Assembly (NCBI GenBank): GCA_003445795.1
Contig: DMCN01000007.1
Span: 23,371-55,256 of the forward strand
Length of the DNA stretch: 31,886 nt
Direction: 5' to 3'
Source of the DNA: Gallionellaceae bacterium
GTDB taxonomy: Bacteria; Pseudomonadota; Gammaproteobacteria; Burkholderiales; Gallionellaceae
Position numbers and translations under genes: made by a program. The notes beneath the pieces were generated by a model. It had not been told where the DNA came from. It searched no databases and was given only the letters and a program-made list of their open reading frames with translations. Positions 14,416 to 21,469 of the stretch are shown piece after piece (the first letter of the stretch is position 1; each line of letters begins with the position of its first letter).

Positions 14416-14467
14416 AGTATCGCTATTCGATACTTAATAGTCTAGATATCGCTGCTCGGACGGTCAA
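14416..14467 (-). promoter_or_regulatory. Promoter and operator candidate of the XRE gene
   Basis: On the minus strand, TTGACC (complement of 14462-14467) and TAGACT (complement of 14439-14444) are 17 bp apart, a good sigma-70 promoter. The inverted repeat AGTATCG (14416-14422), CTATT spacer, CGATACT (14428-14434) spans the predicted transcription start near 14432 and ends seven bases before the start codon. A further ATATCG occurs at 14445-14450. Binding by the XRE protein is inferred from position. Confidence 0.6.
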
Positions 14468-14530
14468 TAGTTTTGTTTTGCGCGACTCGCGGCTATCGTG
14501 GCGCCACCTCAACAACACGAGAGAGAACAA

Positions 14531-15214
14531 ATGAAACCTTCCATCGATATCCTGCGCAGCGCGCACGCCTTGCTGCTGAGTGCAGTCTTATTCAGCACGC
14601 CAGTGTGGGCGGGACAGCAGACCGCACCCGCCACACCGGCGAAACTCGACGAACTGGCTAGGCAACTTCAGGTCGGCGACGTGGTGTTCATCCGCATCCC
14701 CAGACAACCCTTCACCCAGGTCTCGGATGCGACATCGAGCTGGACCAACCATGTTGGCATCGTGAGCGACATGTCCGGCAAGGAGCCGCTGATCGCGGAA
14801 AGCCGGGTGCCGCTTTCGGGCGAAACGACACTGAGCAAATTCGTGCAGCGTTCCGACAATGGAAGAGTCGCCGTAATGCGACTGGCTACACCGCTCGATG
14901 CGAAGCAGCAACTGAAACTCGGAAAGGCCGTGGCCGCCAGGAGCGGTATCCTGTACGACTCGGGTTTCGATATGAATTCGAAGAAGCAATTTTGTTCGCG
15001 CTATGTGCGCGAAGTGGTGGACGAGGCGGCGGGGGTGAAGCTGGGCGAGGTGGAAGACTTCGCCACCCTGCTGAAGCGCAACCCGGAAGCGGGCCAGACC
15101 TTCTGGAAGGTGTGGTACTTCGGCAGCATCCCGTGGCAACGCAAGACCGTCACCCCGGCCAGCCTGCTGAACGACAAACAACTGCATGCCGTCTTTGACG
15201 GCAATGCGAAATGA
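14531..15214 (+). CDS. Secreted YiiX/YebB-like (NlpC/P60-type) cysteine hydrolase
   Basis: A 227-residue protein with a signal peptide (cleavage likely after VWA, residue 27). The mature part has the permuted NlpC/P60 pattern: LQVGDVVFIRIP, then NHVGIVSD with H74 as the probable catalytic histidine, then QFCSRYVREVV with C155 as the probable nucleophile. Such enzymes cleave amide or ester bonds in peptidoglycan peptides or lipids; the substrate here is unknown. I chose the ATG at 14531 after GAGAGAAC; an upstream in-frame start at 14498 would place charged residues before the signal peptide. It leads aas by 25 bases, so a role in membrane lipid or envelope turnover is plausible. Confidence 0.83.
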   Translation: MKPSIDILRSAHALLLSAVLFSTPVWAGQQTAPATPAKLDELARQLQVGDVVFIRIPRQPFTQVSDATSSWTNHVGIVSDMSGKEPLIAESRVPLSGETTLSKFVQRSDNGRVAVMRLATPLDAKQQLKLGKAVAARSGILYDSGFDMNSKKQFCSRYVREVVDEAAGVKLGEVEDFATLLKRNPEAGQTFWKVWYFGSIPWQRKTVTPASLLNDKQLHAVFDGNAK

Positions 15215-15239
15215 CCCATCGAGGAAACTGGAGACGAAT

Positions 15240-17384
15240 ATGTTGAAATACACGATCCGATTCATCCTGAAGTATGTCCTGCGCATCCTGTTCCGCGTGC
15301 GCGTGTCCGGACTGGACAAGGATATCGACACCCGCAAGCTGCTGGTCATCGCCAACCACGAGTCGTTCCTGGACGGCCTGCTGCTGGGCCTGAACCTGCC
15401 GTTCGATCCGGTGTTCGTGGTGCACACCGGTGTGACGCGCAACTTCCTGTTCCGCCAGGTGCTGCGCCTGAGCGACTACCTGGCTGTTGATCCTGCCAGC
15501 CCGATGGCGGTCAAGGGCATCATCAAGCTGGTCGAATCGGGTCGCCCGGTGGTGATCTTCCCCGAAGGGCGTATCACTGTGACGGGTTCGCTGATGAAAG
15601 TGTACGAAGGCCCGGCCTTCGTCGCCGCCAAAACGGGCGCGACCATTTTGCCGGTGCGCCTGGACGGTGCGGTGCGCTCCTACTTCAGCCGCATCTCCGG
15701 GCGCGCGCCGCGCAGCCTGTTCCCGCGTATCACCATCTCGGCGCAGGCCACTACGGTCATCAACATGCCGGAAGGCGGTACCGCGAGGCAGCGCCGCCGC
15801 AAGGCGGGCGAAGAGATGCGCAAGCTGATGCAGAAGATGATCTTCGAATCGCGTCCGAAGCAGACGCTGTATTCCGGCCTGCTCGAAGCGATGGATATCC
15901 ACGGTCGCCGCCGCAGCGTGGTGGAGGACGTGAAGCAGATCGAATACAGCTACAACGACCTGCTCAAGATGACGCTGGCGCTGGGGCGTATCGTCGCCAA
16001 ACACAGCGCGCCGGAAGAATGCGTCGGCATCCTGATGCCCAACCTCGCGCCCACCGTCGGCATGATGATTGGCACCAGCGCGCAGGGCCGCGTCCCCGCT
16101 ATGCTGAACTACAAGGCAGGTGCGGGTGGCATGCTGGACGCCTGCACCGCAGCAAAGATCCGCACCGTGTTCGCCTCGCGCGCCTTCATCGAACAGGCGA
16201 AGCTGGAGGCCGATGTGGCGGGCATGACTGGCGTGAACATTCTGTATCTGGAAGACCTGCGCGAACAGATGGGCTTTGGCGACAAGCTGTGGGTGCTGTT
16301 CGGCATGTCTTTCCCGCGCCTGATGGAAAAGTGCAGCGACCCGGAAAGCCCGGCGGTGGTGCTGTTCACCTCCGGCTCCGAAGGCAAGCCCAAGGGCGTG
16401 GTGCTGTCGCATCGCGCGCTGCTCTCCAACATCGCGCAGATCCGCTCCATCATCGACTTCTCGGCGGAAGACAAAGTGCTCAACGCGCTGCCGATCTTCC
16501 ATTCCTTCGGCCTCACCGGCGGTGCGCTGCTGCCCATCATGACCGGCATGAACCTGTTCCTGTATCCCACGCCGCTGCACTACCGCGTGATCCCCGAGAT
16601 CGCCTACGACCGCGGTTGCAGCGTGCTGTTCGGCACCAGCACTTTCCTGGCCAACTATGCCAGGTTCGCGCACCCCTACGATTTCTACCGCCTGCGTTAT
16701 GTGGTGGCGGGCGCGGAAAAACTCTCCACTGCGGTGCGTGACTTGTGGTTCGAGAAATTCGGCATTCGCATATTTGAAGGCTACGGTGCGACCGAGACCG
16801 CACCGGTGCTGGCGGTGAATACGCCGATGGCCTATCGCAGCGGCACAGTGGGTCAGTTCTTGCCGTGCATCGAGTATCGTCTGAACCCCGTGCCGGGAAT
16901 CGACAAGGGCGGCATGCTGCATGTGCGCGGCCCCAATGTGATGTCGGGTTATTATCGCTACGACAACCCCGGCGTGCTGCAACCGCCGAGTTCCGAGGCG
17001 GGCGAGGGCTGGTATGAGACCGGCGATGTGGTTTCGGTCGATGAGGACGGCTTCGTCTCCATCGTCGGGCGCGTGAAGCGTTTCGCCAAAGTGGCGGGCG
17101 AGATGGTCTCTCTGGAAGTGGTGGAGAAAGTGGCATTGCAGGCGTCCCCGGACGCGATGCACGGTGCCACCACACAACCCGACGGCGGACGCGGTGAGGC
17201 CATCGTGCTTTTCACCACCGACGGCGGCCTGACGCGCGATGCCTTGGTGGAGTCCGCCAGAAAGATGGGCGTGTCCGAGATCACTGTGCCACGCAAGATC
17301 CAGAAAGTCGATGCGCTGCCGCTGCTGGGCACGGGCAAGACCGACTATGTGACTTTGAACAAGATGGCGGAGACATTGCAATGA
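15240..17384 (+). CDS. aas: Aas: acyl-ACP synthetase / 2-acylglycerophosphoethanolamine acyltransferase
   Basis: A 714-residue bifunctional membrane enzyme close to the length of E. coli Aas (719). The N-terminal PlsC-type acyltransferase has NHESFLDG (H40, D45) and FPEGR (107-111). The C-terminal half is an adenylate-forming ligase with FTSGSEGKPKG (376-386), GYGATETAPVLAVN, YETGDVVSVDEDGFVSIVGR and the final GTGKTDY lysine. It activates fatty acids onto ACP and re-acylates lysophospholipids. The ATG at 15240 follows GGAGA by about six bases. The stop overlaps lplT (ATGA), giving the known Aas/LplT pair, although in E. coli lplT comes first. Confidence 0.95.
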   Translation: MLKYTIRFILKYVLRILFRVRVSGLDKDIDTRKLLVIANHESFLDGLLLGLNLPFDPVFVVHTGVTRNFLFRQVLRLSDYLAVDPASPMAVKGIIKLVESGRPVVIFPEGRITVTGSLMKVYEGPAFVAAKTGATILPVRLDGAVRSYFSRISGRAPRSLFPRITISAQATTVINMPEGGTARQRRRKAGEEMRKLMQKMIFESRPKQTLYSGLLEAMDIHGRRRSVVEDVKQIEYSYNDLLKMTLALGRIVAKHSAPEECVGILMPNLAPTVGMMIGTSAQGRVPAMLNYKAGAGGMLDACTAAKIRTVFASRAFIEQAKLEADVAGMTGVNILYLEDLREQMGFGDKLWVLFGMSFPRLMEKCSDPESPAVVLFTSGSEGKPKGVVLSHRALLSNIAQIRSIIDFSAEDKVLNALPIFHSFGLTGGALLPIMTGMNLFLYPTPLHYRVIPEIAYDRGCSVLFGTSTFLANYARFAHPYDFYRLRYVVAGAEKLSTAVRDLWFEKFGIRIFEGYGATETAPVLAVNTPMAYRSGTVGQFLPCIEYRLNPVPGIDKGGMLHVRGPNVMSGYYRYDNPGVLQPPSSEAGEGWYETGDVVSVDEDGFVSIVGRVKRFAKVAGEMVSLEVVEKVALQASPDAMHGATTQPDGGRGEAIVLFTTDGGLTRDALVESARKMGVSEITVPRKIQKVDALPLLGTGKTDYVTLNKMAETLQ

Positions 17385-18583
17385 GCGAAAGAAAAACTCT
17401 GGATATGCCGCTGCTCTCAATGGGCATGCTGTCGGTGCTGGTGGCGCAGTTCTTCTCCGCGCTGGCCGACAACGCCATCCTCATCGCGGCTATCGCCATC
17501 GTCAAATCGCAGGGGCTGCCCAACCTGGTGCCGCTGTTGCAGGAGTCTTTCGTCCTGCCTTTCATCCTGCTGGCGCCTTTCGTTGGCCAGATCGCCGACG
17601 GCTTTCCCAAGGGCCGCGTGATGCTGGTAGCCAACCTGGTCAAACTTTCCGGTGCGCTGGCCATGGTGTTCGGCGTCAACCCGCTCACCGCCTACGCCAT
17701 CATCGGCATCGGCGCGGCGATGTATTCGCCCGCAAAATACGGCATCCTGTCGCAGATGTTCGGCCCGGCCTCGCTGGTGCGCGCCAACAGCATGATGGAA
17801 GGTTCCACCATCGTCGCTATCCTGCTCGGCGTGCTGCTCGGCGGCTGGCTGGCCGACCATTCGCTGCACTGGGCGTTCATCGGCGTGGTGTCGGCATACG
17901 GCGTGGCCGCCTTCGCCAACCTGTTCATCCCGGCACTGCCTGCCGAAAAAGCGGGCGAGAGCTTCCACCCGTGGCGGTTGCTGAAGAAGTTCCTGACTTC
18001 GCTGTCCGTGATGTTAAGGGATCCGGATACGCGCTTCAGCCTGCTTGGCACCAGCGTGTTCTGGGGCAGCGGCATCACTCTGCGCCTGATGCTGTTCGCC
18101 TGGGTACCCGCCGCGCTGCTGATCACCGACAACCAGACCCCCGCCAACCTGATGGGCGCAGTCTCCATCGGCATAGTGCTGGGGGCGGTGGCCGCGGGAC
18201 TGTGGGTGTCGCTGGCCAAGGTCAACCGCGCGCTCATCGGCGGCCTGCTGCTCGGCCCTGTCATTCTGCTGCTTGGCTTCGTTAACGATCTCTCGTCAGC
18301 CTATATCCTTATGATTGTCAGTGGTATCTGCGGCGGATTCTTCGTCGTGCCGCTGAACGCGCTGCTGCAGGAGCGCGGACACAAGAGCATAGGCGCCGGC
18401 AATGCGCTGGCAGTGCAGAATTTTGCCGAGAACATCGCGATGCTGTTGTTCGTGGGCGGATACAGTTGGGCAGCGGCTGCGGGTGTGCCGGTCACGGTCA
18501 GTGTTGTAGCCTTTGGGCTTGTGCTGTTTGTGCTGCTTGGGGTGATAGGCGGTCTGGCGGGGATGCGGAGAAAGCGTGCCTGA
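17381..18583 (+). CDS. lplT: Lysophospholipid transporter LplT (MFS)
   Basis: A 400-residue major facilitator protein with about 12 membrane helices, matching E. coli LplT (397) in length and in motifs I recognise: VAQFFSALADNAILIA near the start, LLAPFVGQIADGFPKGRVM (the MFS loop), GAAMYSPAKYGILSQ, DTRFSLLGTSVFWGSGITLR and GGFFVVPLNALLQERGHKS. LplT flips lysophosphatidylethanolamine across the inner membrane so that Aas can re-acylate it. The four-base overlap with aas implies coupled translation. The gene is followed by a 200-bp gap with its own promoter elements for the next gene. Confidence 0.94.
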   Translation: MSERKTLDMPLLSMGMLSVLVAQFFSALADNAILIAAIAIVKSQGLPNLVPLLQESFVLPFILLAPFVGQIADGFPKGRVMLVANLVKLSGALAMVFGVNPLTAYAIIGIGAAMYSPAKYGILSQMFGPASLVRANSMMEGSTIVAILLGVLLGGWLADHSLHWAFIGVVSAYGVAAFANLFIPALPAEKAGESFHPWRLLKKFLTSLSVMLRDPDTRFSLLGTSVFWGSGITLRLMLFAWVPAALLITDNQTPANLMGAVSIGIVLGAVAAGLWVSLAKVNRALIGGLLLGPVILLLGFVNDLSSAYILMIVSGICGGFFVVPLNALLQERGHKSIGAGNALAVQNFAENIAMLLFVGGYSWAAAAGVPVTVSVVAFGLVLFVLLGVIGGLAGMRRKRA

Positions 18584-18640
18584 ATGTCCGGGCAGGGATG
18601 CGCTGCGTAAGGTGGACGTATGTTCAACCCGCTTCCGCGG

Positions 18641-18668
18641 TGCTAGTATGGAAACAGTAATACTGTTT
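18641..18668 (+). promoter_or_regulatory. Extended -10 promoter with overlapping palindrome before the OmpA-like gene
   Basis: TGCTAGTAT (18641-18649) is an extended -10 element; a weak -35 (TGTTCA, 18621-18626) lies 17 bp before the hexamer. The predicted start near 18656 falls inside a perfect palindrome, AAACAGT (18652-18658), AAT, ACTGTTT (18662-18668). This would give a 5' leader of about 135 bases. The repressor is not identified. Confidence 0.55.
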
Positions 18669-18790
18669 ACGATACTGGCAGTGTAAGCGCTCTCTATGCA
18701 AAGGGAGCAGGTCGCGTTGAAAATGCCTTTCACTAGCCTGGTCGTATGTGATGCACGAGAAAAACCGGATTATCAACTGAGGAGATGAGT

Positions 18791-19489
18791 ATGAAAGTAG
18801 CAGGTATCGTTGTATTGGTGTTTTCGTTGGGCGCAAACGGTTTGCCGGCGCAGGCAGCGCTTATGGGGAACGCGGGGTATGTGGTGGATTCTTCCAACCA
18901 GATCGTGATGAGCGGTTCCGGCGAGTGTTGGCACACGATCGTCTGGACTCCTGCGCTGGCGGTTGAAGGGTGCGAAAAGGGTGCTTCCAAGCCTGCAGCC
19001 AAAGCTGCTGAGGCTGCGCCTGCCACCCGATCTGTTGCGCAGCCGACTCCGGCACCCGCAGCTGTAGTAGCTTCCGTGTCCGCACCCAAGGCTGACGCAT
19101 GGAAAACAGTGTTGTCCGATAAGCCGTTCCGTCTGGAAGGGGCAAGTTTTGCCACCGGCTCCTCTGCCTTGTTGGCATCGGCCAATGAGAAGCTCCAGGT
19201 TGTCGTGGATGCCGCCAAACAGCATCCCGAGATCGCTCTCGAAGTGAGTGGGTATACCGATGATCGTGGCAGCAAGGCAAACAACCAGAAGCTGTCACAG
19301 GATCGTGCCGATGCGGTGAAGGTATATCTGGTGAAGCAGGGGGTTGCAGTTGGCAATATCACCGCAAAGGGATATGCCGATGCACAGCCGATTGCCGACA
19401 ACAATACGGCGGCGGGGCGTGCGGCCAATCGACGCGTTGAAGTACGCTACGTTATCAAGGAAGAAACGAAAGTGCGCGTGACCGAATAA
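18791..19489 (+). CDS. OmpA-like peptidoglycan-associated outer membrane protein
   Basis: A 232-residue envelope protein. It has a signal peptide (to about residue 22, AQA), a short N-terminal module (NAGYVVDSSNQIVMSGSGEC and WTPALAVEGC, perhaps disulfide-linked), an alanine/proline-rich linker (about 65-100), and an OmpA/MotB domain (about 113-222) with FATGSSALL, VSGYTDDRGS, LSQDRADAVKVYL and AAGRAANRRVEV. The domain binds meso-diaminopimelate in peptidoglycan. There is no beta-barrel, so it resembles the small betaproteobacterial OmpA-family proteins. The ATG at 18791 is six bases after GGAG; the ATG at 18785 abuts it and is too close. A strong terminator follows the stop. Confidence 0.9.
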   Translation: MKVAGIVVLVFSLGANGLPAQAALMGNAGYVVDSSNQIVMSGSGECWHTIVWTPALAVEGCEKGASKPAAKAAEAAPATRSVAQPTPAPAAVVASVSAPKADAWKTVLSDKPFRLEGASFATGSSALLASANEKLQVVVDAAKQHPEIALEVSGYTDDRGSKANNQKLSQDRADAVKVYLVKQGVAVGNITAKGYADAQPIADNNTAAGRAANRRVEVRYVIKEETKVRVTE

Positions 19490-19507
19490 GCCAGTCAGGC
19501 GTGCGAT

Positions 19508-19540
19508 AAAAAGAAAGCGGGACAAGCCCGCTTTCTTTTT
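19508..19540 (+). terminator. Rho-independent terminator (bidirectional)
   Basis: Perfect 14-bp arms (19508-19521 and 19527-19540), core AAAGCGGG/CCCGCTTT, loop ACAAG, with T and A runs on the two sides. It begins 18 bases after the OmpA-like gene stop and lies 13 bases beyond the end of the convergent pseudouridine synthase gene, so it can serve both. Confidence 0.93.
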
Positions 19541-19552
19541 GCCTGCGAATCT

Positions 19553-20284
19553 CTAGAACTTCTCATCCTCGCGTAGATAGCGCCACATTCCCACCGGCAG
19601 ATCGCCTAGCCTTACCCTGCCGATGCGCACGCGCTTCAGCGAGGAGACTCTCAGACCAACCATCTCGCACATGCGGCGGATCTGGCGTTTTTTGCCCTCG
19701 ACTAGGATGAAGCGCAGCTGGTCCTCATTCTGCCAGGCCACTTTGGCGGGTTTGAGTTTCTTGCCGTCCAGCGACAGGCCGTGGTTGAGCATGGCCAGTC
19801 CGTTGCTGTCGATCTTGCCCTGCACGCGTACCAGATATTCCTTTTCAACGGGAGAGTCTTCGCCGATGAGCTGTTTGGCGACGCGGCCGTCCTGGGTCAG
19901 CACCAGCAAGCCGGTGGAGTCGATGTCGAGGCGTCCGGCGGGGGCGAGGTTGAGCATCTGGCTGCGGTGGAAGCGCTGCGGCGATTTGTCTTCCTCCCAG
20001 CGGGTTTTGGCATCGATCAGCAGGATGGCGGGTTTATAGCCCTGTTCGGCCTGTCCCGACACATAGCTCACGGGCTTGTGCAGCAGGATGGTGACGCGCC
20101 CTTCCTGTTTGGCCTGTGCGGCTTTTTCCAGTGTGATCTTTTGCGTCGGCAATATCTTGGTGCCGAGTTCGCTGACGGTCTCGCCGTCCACCTTCACCCA
20201 GCCTTTGGCGATGTAATCGTCCGCTTCGCGGCGCGAGCAGAGGCCCTGTTCGGACATTAATTTCGAGAGTCGTATCTTTTCCAT
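19553..20284 (-). CDS. Pseudouridine synthase, RsuA/RluB/RluE/RluF family
   Basis: A 243-residue enzyme that isomerises uridine in rRNA (or tRNA). An N-terminal S4 RNA-binding domain (about 3-50, RLSKLMSEQGLCSRREADDY) is followed by the synthase domain with GRLDIDSTGLLVLTQDG, where D120 is the catalytic aspartate, and the family block EGKKRQIRRMCEMVGLRVSSLKRVRIG. Its size lies between RsuA and RluF; the S4 domain and the LLHKPVSYVSG start of the catalytic domain suggest RluF-like, but the target uridine cannot be told. It is the last gene of a minus-strand run, two bases after the MarC-family gene. Confidence 0.9.
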   Translation of the reverse strand: MEKIRLSKLMSEQGLCSRREADDYIAKGWVKVDGETVSELGTKILPTQKITLEKAAQAKQEGRVTILLHKPVSYVSGQAEQGYKPAILLIDAKTRWEEDKSPQRFHRSQMLNLAPAGRLDIDSTGLLVLTQDGRVAKQLIGEDSPVEKEYLVRVQGKIDSNGLAMLNHGLSLDGKKLKPAKVAWQNEDQLRFILVEGKKRQIRRMCEMVGLRVSSLKRVRIGRVRLGDLPVGMWRYLREDEKF

Positions 20285-20286
20285 AT

Positions 20287-20910
20287 TTAACCTAATGCCG
20301 GGAACAGGCCGCGCAGCCCCCCGGCCATGAATTCAACCGCGATCGCGGCAAGTAACAAACCCATCAGGCGCGTGACGATGTTGCTGCCTATCGAGCCCAG
20401 ACGTTGCGAGACCCACGGCGCGATGAGGAAGGTGAGCCACACGGTGACGCTTAATAAAACCAGGATGAATCCCATCGCCGCGTAATGTCCGGGGTCGCCG
20501 GCCTTGTGCGCATTGAGGATCACCGTGCTGATCGCGCCGGGTCCGGCCAGCAGCGGGGTCGAGAGCGGCACGATGGCGACCGAGGAAGTTGCATCGCCAT
20601 CGGAGTCGTCCGGCGTGCGTTTGGGCTTGTCGCCGATGAGCATGTTGATCGACATCAGCAGCAGCAGGATGCCGCCCGCGGTGCGGAAGGAATGGATGCT
20701 GATGCCGAAGAAATCCAGTATCGCCTCGCCCAGCAACAGCGCGGCGAGCAGGATCACCAGCACCGAGATCGAAGCAATGCGCCCGACGCGCTCGCGCTTC
20801 TGCGCCGTCATCCCCGCGGTGAAAGCGATGATGATGGGAATGATCCCGACCGGATCGATGATCGCGAACAGGCTGATGAAGATCTTTGTGTATTCGGTGA
20901 AATCTAACAT
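20287..20910 (-). CDS. MarC family integral membrane protein
   Basis: A 207-residue polytopic membrane protein with about six helices. Typical MarC features are FISLFAIIDPVGIIPI at the N-terminus, FRTAGGILLLLMSINML in the middle and PLSTPLLAGPGAISTVIL with its conserved proline/glycine loop. Members were once linked to multiple antibiotic resistance, but that link was not upheld and the transported substrate is unknown. It sits seven bases after the cyclic-nucleotide-binding protein gene and two before the pseudouridine synthase, so the three are likely cotranscribed. Confidence 0.9.
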   Translation of the reverse strand: MLDFTEYTKIFISLFAIIDPVGIIPIIIAFTAGMTAQKRERVGRIASISVLVILLAALLLGEAILDFFGISIHSFRTAGGILLLLMSINMLIGDKPKRTPDDSDGDATSSVAIVPLSTPLLAGPGAISTVILNAHKAGDPGHYAAMGFILVLLSVTVWLTFLIAPWVSQRLGSIGSNIVTRLMGLLLAAIAVEFMAGGLRGLFPALG

Positions 20911-20917
20911 TGTGTCT

Positions 20918-21391
20918 TTATACGATGTGATCGACCAATTGTCCGACCGCCATGCGCAGTCTGCGCGACAGGCTGACGGCGATGGCGCGGATGACTCTTG
21001 CGCCGATGCGCGGGTGTTCTTCCAGCATCTTGTCCAGCGCCTCTTTGGAAAGCGTCAGCAGGATGCTGTCCTCGGTAGCACGGCAGGTGGCGGAGCGGCG
21101 TTCGCCGTCCAGCACGGCCATCTCGCCGACCGCACGACCATGGCCCAGCGTGACCATCTCCACCTGTTCCTCGTTCTGATTCGCCTTGATCACCGAGATG
21201 CTGCCGGAATGCACGATGCACATGAAAGTGCCGACATCGCCTTCGCTGAAGACGACTTCATCCATTGCGATCTTGCTGATGCCGAAATAGTGCGCGGCCG
21301 CACGCAATTCTGCCGGTGGCAGATGATTGAACAGGTCGCAATCGATCAGCATGGAGCTGATCTCTTCGAGCAGGGCGGAATGGCTGGACAT
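20918..21391 (-). CDS. Stand-alone cyclic nucleotide-binding (CRP/cNMP) domain protein
   Basis: A 157-residue protein that is almost entirely one cNMP-binding fold (about 20-135). The beta-roll has VVFSEGDVGTFMCIVHSGSI, and the phosphate-binding cassette is GEMAVLDGERRSA (89-101), with the glutamate and arginine that contact cyclic nucleotide in CRP and PKA. There is no C-terminal helix-turn-helix, so it is not a CRP-type transcription factor, and no other effector domain is fused. It may act by protein-protein contact. It is the first gene of a minus-strand run with the MarC-family and pseudouridine synthase genes, divergent from lnt across 78 bp. Confidence 0.85.
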   Translation of the reverse strand: MSSHSALLEEISSMLIDCDLFNHLPPAELRAAAHYFGISKIAMDEVVFSEGDVGTFMCIVHSGSISVIKANQNEEQVEMVTLGHGRAVGEMAVLDGERRSATCRATEDSILLTLSKEALDKMLEEHPRIGARVIRAIAVSLSRRLRMAVGQLVDHIV

Positions 21392-21410
21392 GATGCGAGT
21401 CTGGCTAAGG

Positions 21411-21440
21411 TGACGTGCGGCGGAAGTTACACCGTATAAT
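21411..21440 (+). promoter_or_regulatory. Candidate lnt promoter
   Basis: A consensus TATAAT at 21435-21440 with a poor -35 (TGACGT, 21411-21416, 18 bp away). Transcription would begin near 21447, about 23 bases before the GTG start of lnt. It lies in the divergent gap with the cNMP-binding protein gene. Confidence 0.45.
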
Positions 21441-21469
21441 CTGGCGAATCAACTTTATCGCCGCTATCC

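Noticed and set aside
15150..17420. Long open frame on the minus strand opposite aas
   Set aside because: Its product is rich in histidine, arginine and glutamine with no domain, as expected for the mirror of a high-GC gene; aas is certain on the plus strand.
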